Assembly: GCA_945878385.1 (NCBI GenBank)
Contig: CAMCTE010000086.1
Span: 1-10,396 of the forward strand
Length of the DNA: 10,396 bases
Source: Azohydromonas lata NBRC 102462
GTDB lineage: Bacteria; Pseudomonadota; Gammaproteobacteria; Burkholderiales; Burkholderiaceae_C
Reading direction: 5' to 3'
The notes beneath the pieces were generated by a model. That model saw only the letters and a list, made by a program, of their open reading frames with translations. It did not search any database and was not told the origin of the DNA. Made by a program: the position numbers and the translations under genes. Shown here piece after piece: positions 1-5,758 of this stretch (positions are counted from its first letter, which is position 1; each line of letters begins with the position of its first letter).

Positions 1-23
1 CCAAGCTGCGGGGGCTCGAATAA
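1..23 (+). CDS. C-terminal tail of upstream gene, probably an ABC peptide-type permease (partial)
   Basis: Six codons ending at a TAA read K-L-R-G-L-E-stop. The stop overlaps the next gene's ATG by one base (TAATG), which is typical of translationally coupled operon genes. Many DppC/OppC-type permeases end in a similar D-P-K-L-R-type tail, and such a permease normally sits directly before the ATPase gene in these operons. The reading frame and coupling are seen in the sequence. The permease identity is inferred from six residues and the context. Confidence 0.5.
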
Positions 24-1732
24 TGTTGCTCAGCATCCAAGACCTCGCCGTTTCCTTCCGCATGGGCAAGGTGGCCGGCGTCAGCCAGCGCCAGCAGGCC
101 GTGGGCCGCGACAGCACCACCGTCAGCTTCGACATCCCCGCCAACAGCACCGTGGCCCTGGTGGGCGAATCGGGTTCGGGCAAGTCGGTCACGGCCATGT
201 CCATCCTCAACCTGCTGCCCGACAACGCCGAGCGCAGCGGGCGCATCCTGTGGGAAGGCAAGAACCTCATCGACACACCGCTGCATGAACTGCAGCACCT
301 GCGCGGCCGCGAAATCGCCTGCGTGTTCCAGGACCCGATGAGTTCCCTCAACCCCGTGTTCACCGTGGGCGACCAGCTCATGGAGCCGCTCATGAAGCAC
401 CTGGGCCTGACCCGCAAGCAGGCCCTGGCGCGCGCGGAGGAACTGCTGGTGGAAGTGGGCATGCCCGAGCCCAAGCGGCGCCTGGGCGTGTACCCGCACG
501 AGATGTCCGGCGGCCAGCAGCAGCGCGTGATGATTGCCATGGCCCTGGCCTGCGAGCCCAAGCTGCTGATTGCCGACGAGCCCACCACCGCGTTGGACGT
601 GACCATCCAACGCCAGATCCTGGAGCTCATCGGCAAGCTCAAGCACAAGATGAACATGAGCGTGCTGTTCATCAGCCACGACCTGGGCGTGGTGGGCGAA
701 ATCGCCGACCATGTGGTGGTGATGCGCCACGGCGTGATCCGCGAACAGGGCCCAGTAGCGCGCATCTTCAGCGCCCCGCAGGACGACTACACCAAGGCCC
801 TGTTGGCCTGCCGCCCCAGCCTCACCGAGAACCCCGCGCGCCTGATGGTGATCGACGAACACATCGCGGCCACCAAGGCCGCCGCCGAAGGCCGCGAGGC
901 TGCAGCCGCTCGTGTGGCCAAGGCCAAAGACTCGAATGCGCCCGTGGTGCTGGAAGTGAAGTCGCTGTTCAAGAGCTTTTACTTGAAGGAAGGCCTCTTC
1001 GGCACCCGCGAATTCAAGGCGGTGCAGGATGTGAACTTCCAGCTGCGCAAGGGTTACACCCTGGGCGTGGTGGGCGAATCCGGTTCCGGCAAGACCACCA
1101 TGGGCCTGACGCTGCTGCGCCTGCACGAGCCCACCGGCGGCGAGGTCATCTTCGACGGCAAGAACCTGCTCACGCTGTCCCCGGCCGAACGCCAACTGAT
1201 GCGCCGGCGCATCCAGGTCGTGTTCCAAAACCCCTATGCCAGCCTGAACCCGCGCTTCACCATCGGCCAGACCCTGGTGGAGCCCATGGAGATCCACGGC
1301 ATCGGCAGCAGCACCGAAGAACGCGAGCAGATTGCGCGCGAACTGCTGGTGAAGGTCGGGCTGGATGACCGGGCCTTCGGCAAGTACCCGCATGAATTCT
1401 CCGGCGGCCAGCGACAGCGCATTGCCATTGCGCGCTGCCTCACCTTGAAGCCTGAAGTGCTGGTGCTCGACGAAGCCGTCTCGGCGCTTGACGTGAGCGT
1501 GCAGGCCCAGGTGCTGAACCTGCTCAAGGACCTGCAGGATGAATTCGGCCTGAGCTATGTCTTCATCAGCCACGACCTGGCCGTGGTGCGCTTCATCTCC
1601 GACGAAGTGCTGGTGATGAAGGACGGCGTGGTGGTGGAACAGGCCAGCGCCGAAGAGATCCTGCACCACCCCCGCGAGGACTACACCAAGCGCCTGCTCG
1701 GCGCCATTCCGCGCGGCTACCAGGCTGCATGA
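23..1732 (+). CDS. Peptide-type ABC transporter, fused double ATP-binding protein (GsiA/DppDF-like)
   Basis: This 569-residue cytoplasmic ATPase should power import of a peptide or similar solute through a membrane permease pair with a periplasmic binding protein. Two nucleotide-binding domains lie in tandem. The first has Walker A GESGSGKS at residues 48-55, signature SGGQQQR from 162, and Walker B with D185-E186 (ADEPTTALD). The second has Walker A GESGSGKT at 351-358, signature SGGQRQR from 460, and Walker B with D483-E484. Both have the SHDL H-loop. The second D-loop region reads LDEAVSALD rather than LDEPTSALD, but the catalytic Glu is kept, so both sites look active. Each domain is followed by the oligopeptide-type C-terminal extension (YTKALL, YTKRLL). 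The fused layout matches GsiA-like proteins, but the substrate cannot be read from the ATPase. The ATG overlaps the previous stop. Confidence 0.93.
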   Translation: MLLSIQDLAVSFRMGKVAGVSQRQQAVGRDSTTVSFDIPANSTVALVGESGSGKSVTAMSILNLLPDNAERSGRILWEGKNLIDTPLHELQHLRGREIACVFQDPMSSLNPVFTVGDQLMEPLMKHLGLTRKQALARAEELLVEVGMPEPKRRLGVYPHEMSGGQQQRVMIAMALACEPKLLIADEPTTALDVTIQRQILELIGKLKHKMNMSVLFISHDLGVVGEIADHVVVMRHGVIREQGPVARIFSAPQDDYTKALLACRPSLTENPARLMVIDEHIAATKAAAEGREAAAARVAKAKDSNAPVVLEVKSLFKSFYLKEGLFGTREFKAVQDVNFQLRKGYTLGVVGESGSGKTTMGLTLLRLHEPTGGEVIFDGKNLLTLSPAERQLMRRRIQVVFQNPYASLNPRFTIGQTLVEPMEIHGIGSSTEEREQIARELLVKVGLDDRAFGKYPHEFSGGQRQRIAIARCLTLKPEVLVLDEAVSALDVSVQAQVLNLLKDLQDEFGLSYVFISHDLAVVRFISDEVLVMKDGVVVEQASAEEILHHPREDYTKRLLGAIPRGYQAA

Positions 1733-1739
1733 CGCCCCC

Positions 1740-2360
1740 GTGACCCTGACGACCTGGCTTGCGTTCTTTGCGGCCAGTTGGGCCATCAGCGTCTCGCCCG
1801 GGGCGGGCGCATTGGCCGCCATGACCTCGGGCCTGAACCATGGCCTTCGGCGAGGGCTCATCACGGTGCCCGGGCTCATCCTGGGCATCTGGACTCAGCT
1901 GCTGATCGTGGGTGTGGGCCTGGGCGCGCTGGTGGCGGCGTCGCCCACCGCGTTCGAGGTGGTGCGCTGGAGCGGTGTGGCCTACCTCGTCTACCTGGGC
2001 ATCCAACAGTGGCGCATGCCACCACGCGACTGGGCCACCCCCACGGAGACCGGGCACGCGAGCGCCCGGTCGCTGATCATCCGCGCCTGGGCGCTGAACG
2101 CCGTCAACCCCAAGGGCACCGTGTTCTTCCTGGCCGTGGTGCCGCAGTTCCTCGACCTGCAGCAACCCCTGCTGCCGCAGTATTTGCTCATCGGCCTCAC
2201 CCTCAGCTTCACTGACCTGGTGGTGATGGCCGGCTACACCGCCCTGGCCGCGCGCGTGCTGCGCGCGCTGAAGTCGCCCGAGCAGCAGCGCCTGCTCAAC
2301 CACGGCTTTGGCGCGCTGTTCGTGTGCGCAGGCCTCTTGCTCGCCCTCTTCCAACGCTGA
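1740..2360 (+). CDS. LysE/RhtB-family amino-acid exporter
   Basis: This 206-residue inner-membrane protein of usual LysE-family length (about 200-210) probably exports an amino acid or a related metabolite by proton exchange. It opens with a hydrophobic segment (TWLAFFAASWAISVSPGAGA) carrying the family's early S-P-G motif. It continues with helices around residues 35-65, the conserved N-P-K-G segment (ALNAVNPKGTVFFLAVVPQF) near 120-140, and two C-terminal helices. The start is GTG at 1740, seven bases after the ATPase stop, with no better in-frame start, so it may be co-transcribed with the ABC genes. The part from 2024 to 2227 recurs at 2921-3124 in a broken copy downstream; this copy is full length and intact. 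The substrate is unknown. Confidence 0.88.
   Translation: MTLTTWLAFFAASWAISVSPGAGALAAMTSGLNHGLRRGLITVPGLILGIWTQLLIVGVGLGALVAASPTAFEVVRWSGVAYLVYLGIQQWRMPPRDWATPTETGHASARSLIIRAWALNAVNPKGTVFFLAVVPQFLDLQQPLLPQYLLIGLTLSFTDLVVMAGYTALAARVLRALKSPEQQRLLNHGFGALFVCAGLLLALFQR
2024..2227 (+). repeat. Direct repeat A, parent copy (inside LysE gene)
   Basis: These 204 bases recur at 2921-3124 with six substitutions by eye (about 97% identity) and no gaps, at an offset of 897 bases. They cover codons 95 to about 163 of the intact LysE-family gene. Because they lie within the complete gene, this is taken as the parent copy. Confidence 0.93.
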
Positions 2361-2440
2361 GGCTTTCGCGAGATCGCATCGTTTTTCGTTGAACACCCAT
2401 GGCCATGCTCCACCGCACCACCCCCATCCTGCGCAGCTTC
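2353..2440 (+). repeat. Direct repeat B, parent copy (LysE stop through VOC start)
   Basis: These 88 bases span the last LysE codons, the intergenic gap and the first 14 VOC codons. They recur at 3125-3212 with three substitutions, all in the LysE-VOC gap. In the downstream copy, repeat B follows repeat A directly, so 125 bases of the parent (2228-2352) are missing there. Confidence 0.92.
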
Positions 2441-2770
2441 AACGAAGCAAAGGCCCGCGAGTTCTACGTGGACTTCCTGGGCTTCCGGGTGCTGTTCGAA
2501 CACCGCTTCCACGACGGCGCGCCGCTCTACATGGGCCTGGTGCGCGACCACTGTGAACTGCACCTGTCTGAACACCATGGTGACGCCTGCCCTGGGGGGT
2601 CCATGCGCATCGCCGTCGATGATGTCAACACCCTGTGCGCAGAACTGCAGGCCAGGGCCTATCGCCACGCCCGGCCCGAGGTGCAAGACATGCCCTGGGG
2701 CACGCGCGACTTCACGGTGACCGACCCCTTCGGCAACCGGCTCACCTTCACCAGCGCAATCAGCACCTGA
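2399..2770 (+). CDS. VOC-superfamily (glyoxalase/bleomycin-resistance fold) protein
   Basis: A 123-residue cytoplasmic protein of the size of a single-chain VOC protein made of two beta-alpha-beta-beta-beta modules. Supporting segments are the opening PILRSFNEAKAREFYVDFLGF, the central CELHLSEHHGDACPGGS, the second-module start IAVDDVNTLCAEL, and the closing TVTDPFGNRLTF. The ELHLSEHHGD and DPFGNRL segments are typical of bleomycin-resistance-like VOC proteins. H and E side chains in these segments could hold a metal or act in binding. The substrate is unknown; resistance, isomerase or dioxygenase-like roles are all possible. The start used is ATG at 2399 (a second ATG lies two codons on). 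It lies 38 bases after the LysE gene. Its first 14 codons recur at 3171. Confidence 0.87.
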   Translation: MAMLHRTTPILRSFNEAKAREFYVDFLGFRVLFEHRFHDGAPLYMGLVRDHCELHLSEHHGDACPGGSMRIAVDDVNTLCAELQARAYRHARPEVQDMPWGTRDFTVTDPFGNRLTFTSAIST

Positions 2771-2835
2771 GAACTTCTGCGCTGTCGCGGAATCAGAAGC
2801 TGAGTCGTCGTTGGCTTTGATGGAAGATCCCCACC

Positions 2836-2973
2836 GTGCACCTTGCTCTGCGCCCTCATGCAGCCCTAGCGGTATTCCTCCTGGCCGCCTGCGCCACCCC
2901 CCAGCCACCTTCGGCCGACGACGCGACTGGGCCACCCCCACGGAGACCGGGCACGCGAGCGCCCGGTCGCTGA
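2836..2973 (+). pseudogene. 5' remnant of a lipoprotein gene (paralogue of the DUF3047 lipoprotein at 4001)
   Basis: From GTG 2836, with a GGAAGA ribosome-site candidate at 2822-2827, the reading frame gives a convincing lipoprotein signal peptide: HLALRPHAALAVFLLAAC, then ATPQPPSADD. The lipobox L-A-A-C and following residues parallel L-T-A-C-ATTPPPSADG of the intact lipoprotein at 4001, and the DNA around the lipobox is also similar. After codon 28 (about base 2920) the sequence switches abruptly to the middle of the LysE gene, in a different frame. The lipoprotein frame then runs through meaningless codons to TGA at 2971. It is a truncated gene start joined to a foreign fragment. A 45-residue lipopeptide could in principle still be made. 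Identity as a DUF3047 relative rests only on the signal region. Confidence 0.7.
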
Positions 2974-3164
2974 TCATCCGCGCCTGGGCGCTGAACGCCG
3001 TCAACCCCAAGGGCACCGTGTTCTTTCTGGCCGTGGTGCCGCGGTTCCTCGGTCTGCAGCAACCCCTGCTGCCGCAGTATTTGCTCATCGGCCTCACCCT
3101 CGGCTTCACCGACCTGGTGGTGATAACGCTGAGGCTTTCGCCAGCTCGCCTCGTTTTTCGTTGA
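2921..3164 (+). pseudogene. Internal fragment of a duplicated LysE-family exporter gene
   Basis: Bases 2921-3124 repeat 2024-2227 of the intact exporter gene at about 97% identity. They encode the segment with A-L-N-A-V-N-P-K-G-T-V-F-F-L-A-V-V-P. The N-terminal half of the gene is absent. At 3124/3125 the copy jumps over 125 parental bases into the last LysE codons, which shifts the frame, and the LysE frame ends at TGA 3162-3164. Of the six substitutions, two change residues close together (Q to R and D to G in VVPQFLDLQQ, now VVPRFLGLQQ) and one changes S to G (LTLS to LTLG). No complete membrane protein can be made from it. Confidence 0.88.
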
Positions 3165-3212
3165 ACACCCATGGCCATGCTCCACCGCACCACCCCCATC
3201 CTGCGCAGCTTC
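2921..3212 (+). repeat. Rearranged second copy of direct repeats A and B
   Basis: Copy A (2921-3124) and copy B (3125-3212) are fused end to end, with the 125 bases between them in the parent missing. Both ends are sharp: lipoprotein-like sequence stops at 2920, and from 3213 the sequence no longer follows the VOC gene. I saw no inverted termini or transposase in or beside it, so a mobile element is not indicated. Confidence 0.92.
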
Positions 3213-3224
3213 CAGGCCGGATGA
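3171..3224 (+). pseudogene. VOC gene start, truncated after 14 codons
   Basis: ATG at 3171 begins MAMLHRTTPILRSF, identical to the intact VOC protein. It then diverges to Q-A-G and a TGA at 3222-3224, giving a 17-codon stub. The break falls at 3212/3213. The upstream gap is preserved with three substitutions, so any translation start used by the intact VOC gene may still work here. Confidence 0.85.
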
Positions 3225-3233
3225 ATATCAGGC
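3210..3233 (+). repeat. Imperfect direct repeat, left of the HELTH gene
   Basis: Read as TTCCAGGCC-GG-ATGAA-T-ATCAGGC, it resembles TTCGAGGCC-ATGAA-CCTGCA-ATCAGGC at 3992-4018, the start of the lipoprotein gene. Three blocks match (8 of 9, 5 of 5 and 7 of 7 bases), separated by small insertions or deletions. The two sites bracket the HELTH gene. The match is short and gapped, so chance remains possible. Confidence 0.35.
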
Positions 3234-3269
3234 AAGGTTTATAGTCAAGTTTTAATTGAAGGAGTGCTT
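3225..3269 (+). promoter_or_regulatory. A/T-rich leader with candidate -10 box and strong ribosome site for the HELTH gene
   Basis: This 45-base stretch is far richer in A/T than its surroundings. TATAGT at 3240-3245 is a fair -10 candidate that would give a leader of about 18 bases. No convincing -35 box lies at the right distance. GAAGGAG at 3258-3264 ends five bases before ATG 3270, a strong Shine-Dalgarno. It favours ATG 3270 over the GTG at 3264, which lies inside it. The ribosome site is well supported; the promoter is only a candidate. Confidence 0.45.
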
Positions 3270-3947
3270 ATGGCGGCTCCCCAAGCTGAGTTGGACGCGC
3301 TCAAAGTGATCATGAACTCGAAGATCAACTCGCCCTACGGGAAGATCCTCGCCGAAGTGCTCCCGTATGCCGACCTGGTGGACGAATGGACGACGGTACC
3401 GACGAGCGGTTCAGTTGCGCCGATGGTCAAGCAGGGCGCCACGGTCTACAAAATGAAGTACCAAAGCGGGAACCTGGCCAACATCGTTCATGAGTTGACC
3501 CACATCGCGGTGTATGAGGGGTATGCGAACAACATGCTCAATTACACCCCGACGGACAAAGACAAGAAGAAGGCGGGGCGCGTTCTCACGCCCAGCGGGT
3601 ACATCCAAAACCAATTCGACCTGCAGGCGCCCGACGACGCCGCATGCGAGCCTCTAGTGGCCACCATGGCCACGATCGATTCGCTGGCGAGAAGCTCGAA
3701 TATGGGGCAGCAGCACAAGGAGATGGTCAAGGTAAAGACCGACTACGCGAGAGGGCAGCCGCACATCGAGTTCGACACCTGCATCAACCACATCTTGGCC
3801 TATATGGTGGAGTGGGGCTACCCCAAGTCCGTCGGTATCATCAAGCGAGCAGTGAACGGGGCGTACTTTGGCTCGGCCAATGCGCTGTTTTCCAAGGTCG
3901 AGTCTGTAGCGCTCGAGCGCTACAGGCTTCGCACCGGAAAGGCCTAA
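3270..3947 (+). CDS. Orphan zincin-like protein with HExxH (HELTH) motif
   Basis: A 225-residue protein I do not recognise as a named family. Its clearest feature is NIVHELTHIAVYEGY: the H74-E75-x-x-H78 helix that binds zinc and supplies the catalytic Glu in metallopeptidases. A later helix, CINHILAYMVEWGYP (about residues 170-185), or the segment DAACEPL, could provide a third ligand, but neither is proven. It has no signal peptide and no obvious membrane segment, so it looks soluble. The ATG is fixed by GAAGGAG five bases upstream; a GTG two codons earlier lies within that site. Base composition is lower in G+C than the neighbours (two sampled lines gave 50% and 62%, against about 72% in the LysE gene) and codon use is mixed. 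It sits between broken duplicated gene pieces and an intact lipoprotein, as an inserted gene would. Metal-dependent protease is inference; an effector or toxin role would be speculation. Confidence 0.72.
   Translation: MAAPQAELDALKVIMNSKINSPYGKILAEVLPYADLVDEWTTVPTSGSVAPMVKQGATVYKMKYQSGNLANIVHELTHIAVYEGYANNMLNYTPTDKDKKKAGRVLTPSGYIQNQFDLQAPDDAACEPLVATMATIDSLARSSNMGQQHKEMVKVKTDYARGQPHIEFDTCINHILAYMVEWGYPKSVGIIKRAVNGAYFGSANALFSKVESVALERYRLRTGKA
3904..3925. repeat. 22-base perfect palindrome at the 3' end of the HELTH gene
   Basis: CTGTAGCGCTC is followed directly by its exact reverse complement GAGCGCTACAG, with no spacer. It lies within codons of the last 15 residues of the HELTH protein. It could form a cruciform or bind a dimeric protein. 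As a transcript hairpin it has no T-run after it, so it is not a classical terminator. Function is unknown. Confidence 0.8.
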
Positions 3948-4000
3948 CACGCCAGCGCTGGAGCCGCAGGAAACCCCCTACTCTGCGATCATTCGAGGCC
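3948..4000 (+). other. Short gap between HELTH gene and lipoprotein, with small palindrome
   Basis: It holds a 10-base perfect palindrome, CCAGCGCTGG, at 3952-3961, five bases after the HELTH stop and 26 bases beyond the larger palindrome. No T-run follows, so a terminator is not supported. A weak GAGG at 3995-3998 lies only two bases before the lipoprotein ATG. I see no clear promoter. Confidence 0.45.
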
Positions 4001-4018
4001 ATGAACCTGCAATCAGGC
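3992..4018 (+). repeat. Imperfect direct repeat, right of the HELTH gene (lipoprotein start)
   Basis: This is the partner of 3210-3233. It includes the last bases before the lipoprotein ATG at 4001 and its first six codons. Its position at a gene start suggests this is the original sequence and the left copy a degraded duplicate. The evidence is 20 matching bases in three blocks. Confidence 0.35.
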
Positions 4019-4738
4019 CTGCTAAGTCGCGCGTACCCGCACGGTCACCTCCTTGGCGGGCTGAGCGCCATGGTCCTGATGGTGGCTGCCCTGCTCACTG
4101 CCTGCGCCACCACCCCGCCCCCTTCGGCCGATGGTTGGCAACAGCAGACCTTGCCGGGCAAACAGCCCACCACCTACCGGTGGACGCAAAAGGAAGGCCG
4201 CACTGCGCTGCTGGCCGAATCGCAGCAATCGGCCAGCCTGTGGCGCAAACGGCTGAACCCTGCGGAGCCCGCACCGCAGGCGGTGAGATTTTCCTGGTGG
4301 GTGAATGAGCTCATCGAAAAAGCCTCGGTGGCCGAGGCACACCTGGAAGATTCGCCCGCTCGCGTGATCTTCGGCTTCGACGGCGACCGCCAACGCCTGT
4401 CCGCGCGCAACCGCAGCCTCTTCGATCTGGCCGAAACCCTCACCGGCGAGGCCCCGCCCTATGCGACCCTGATGTACGTGTGGGACGCCACGCTGCCCGT
4501 GGGCACGGTGGTGGTGAACCCACGCACCGACCGCATCCGCAAGATCGTGGTGGACTCCGGCCCCCAGCACCTGCGCGGTTGGCGCGACCACCAACGCAAC
4601 CTCGCCGAAGACTTCCGCCGTGCCTTCAGCGAGGAACCCGGTGCGCTGGTTTCAGTGGCGGTGATGAGCGACAGCGACAACACCAAGAGCCGTGCCCTCA
4701 CCTGGTTCGGGCCGGTGCAGTGGGGCCCTCCTCACTGA
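4001..4738 (+). CDS. DUF3047 family lipoprotein
   Basis: A 245-residue envelope lipoprotein. A hydrophobic stretch ending MVLMVAALLTAC gives a lipobox L-T-A-C with lipidation Cys35, followed by a Pro-rich linker (ATTPPPSADG). The body matches the DUF3047 pattern: VRFSWWVNELIEKA, then EDSPARVIFGFDGD, LFDLAETLTGE, PYATLMYVWD, NPRTDRIRKIVVDSG, WRDHQRNLAEDF and a final VAVMSDSDNTKSRALTWFG. The biochemical role of this family is not established. The ATG at 4001 gives a rather long n-region (R10, H14, H16). A later Met at residue 24 would leave too short a signal, so 4001 is preferred despite a weak ribosome site. It overlaps the converging minus-strand gene by 7 bases. A second, broken lipoprotein start with a very similar lipobox lies at 2836. 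Confidence 0.85.
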   Translation: MNLQSGLLSRAYPHGHLLGGLSAMVLMVAALLTACATTPPPSADGWQQQTLPGKQPTTYRWTQKEGRTALLAESQQSASLWRKRLNPAEPAPQAVRFSWWVNELIEKASVAEAHLEDSPARVIFGFDGDRQRLSARNRSLFDLAETLTGEAPPYATLMYVWDATLPVGTVVVNPRTDRIRKIVVDSGPQHLRGWRDHQRNLAEDFRRAFSEEPGALVSVAVMSDSDNTKSRALTWFGPVQWGPPH

Positions 4739-5733
4739 ATCTCGATCTTCGCCTCGCGGATCACCCGCGCCCACTTGGCCGTCTCCACCTTGGTGCGCTC
4801 GGCCAATGCGGCTGGCGTGCCCGGTTCGGTGATGAAGCCGATGTTGGCAAAGCGGTCCTGCACATCCTTGGCCGCTGCACCCGCGTTGAAGGCTGCATTC
4901 AGCCGCGCCACCACCTCCGCCGGGGTGCCCGCCGGCGCGAAGGCCGCGAAGTACGCAATCAGCTCGTAGTCCTTCAGGCCCAGCGCCTCGTTCACCGTAG
5001 GCAAATCGGGCACGGCGGCTGAGCGCTTCATGGAGGTCACCGCCAGCCCGCGGATCTTGCCCGCACGCACCTGGGGCACCGTCACGGCAAAGTCAGCCGT
5101 GAACATCATCACCTGGCCGCCGATGAGGTTGGTCATCGCATCAGGCCCGCTCTTGAACGGAATGTTCGTCATCTTGATGCCCGCCATGCTGGCGAGCATC
5201 TCCGACGACACCAGCTGCGAAGTGCTGGCGCTGGCGAAGGTAATGTGCCCGGCCGGCTTGCCCTTGGCCAGGTCCACCAGGTCCTTCAAGGTGCGCACCG
5301 GCACCTCGTTGTTCACCGCCACGATCAGCGGCACCTGCCCCAGATAGGCCACCGGCGCAAACGCCGTGTCCTGGTCGTAGGGCAGGTTCTTCACCAATGA
5401 CTTCAGCGCCGCGTTGGTGCTGTTGGTGCCGATCAGCAGCGTGTAGCCGTCAGGCGCGGCCTTGGCCACCTCGGCCGCACCCAACATGCCGTTGGCGCCA
5501 GGCTTGTTTTCCACCACCACCGTGGCACCCAGGGATTCCGCCACCTTCTGACCGAAGGCGCGCGCCACCTGGTCCGTGGCGCTGCCCGCAGCAAAGGGAA
5601 CCACGAAGCGAATGGGCTTGGCCGCGGGCCAAGCGGCTTGGGCCTGTGCCCCCATCGGCGCGGTGACCGCAGCCGTACAAGCCAGGGCCAGCACCAGGCG
5701 CCGGCCTCGGACAAAAGAAGAAGTCTTGCTCAT
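4732..5733 (-). CDS. Bug/TctC-family periplasmic solute-binding protein (first of three)
   Basis: A 333-residue extracytoplasmic receptor of the tripartite tricarboxylate transporter (TctC/Bug) type, normally binding a small carboxylate or related ligand. The start chosen at 5733 (MSKTSSFVRGRR) opens a Sec signal peptide with core LVLALACTAAVTAPMG and a probable cut near AQA. An upstream in-frame extension lacks signal character. The mature protein begins AAWPAAKPIRFVVPFAAGSATDQVAR, with GSATD where many relatives have GG-x-x-D. It contains VVENKPGANGMLGAAEVAKA, DGYTLLIGTNSTNA, IPFKSGPDAMTNLIGGQV, LPTVNEALG and APAGTPAEVV, all family landmarks. It follows the second receptor by 25 bases, so they are probably one operon. 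No TctA/TctB genes are in the window, and the ligand cannot be read from the sequence. Confidence 0.92.
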   Translation of the reverse strand: MSKTSSFVRGRRLVLALACTAAVTAPMGAQAQAAWPAAKPIRFVVPFAAGSATDQVARAFGQKVAESLGATVVVENKPGANGMLGAAEVAKAAPDGYTLLIGTNSTNAALKSLVKNLPYDQDTAFAPVAYLGQVPLIVAVNNEVPVRTLKDLVDLAKGKPAGHITFASASTSQLVSSEMLASMAGIKMTNIPFKSGPDAMTNLIGGQVMMFTADFAVTVPQVRAGKIRGLAVTSMKRSAAVPDLPTVNEALGLKDYELIAYFAAFAPAGTPAEVVARLNAAFNAGAAAKDVQDRFANIGFITEPGTPAALAERTKVETAKWARVIREAKIEIQ

Positions 5734-5758
5734 GCGCGAGGCTTTCGAGAGGGTTGAA

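Noticed and set aside
1593..2396. Long minus-strand frame opposite the LysE gene
   Set aside because: His/Arg/Gly/Gln-rich composition typical of an antisense shadow. The plus strand carries a clear family protein.
2234..3235. Long minus-strand reading frame over the VOC gene and the debris
   Set aside because: It is antisense to the VOC gene and to both repeat copies, and its product has no recognisable domain. It is open because the region is G+C-rich.
2836..3269. Debris region as an insertion sequence or transposon remnant
   Set aside because: No transposase piece, terminal inverted repeat or clear target duplication was seen. All pieces derive from adjacent genes except the short leader.
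3942..3948. GCCTAAC at the HELTH stop, matching the integron attC core RYYYAAC
   Set aside because: No matching GTTRRRY lies in the following 150 bases, and no such site precedes the gene. One 7-base match is not an attC site.
3644..4000. N-terminal extension of the lipoprotein frame into the HELTH gene
   Set aside because: The extra 119 codons overlap the HELTH gene out of frame and would bury the lipoprotein signal peptide. ATG 4001 gives a proper signal and lipobox.
3270..4738. HELTH gene plus lipoprotein as a toxin-immunity pair
   Set aside because: The lipoprotein is a widespread DUF3047 backbone protein with different base composition, and a broken relative exists upstream without the HELTH gene. 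Adjacency looks incidental.
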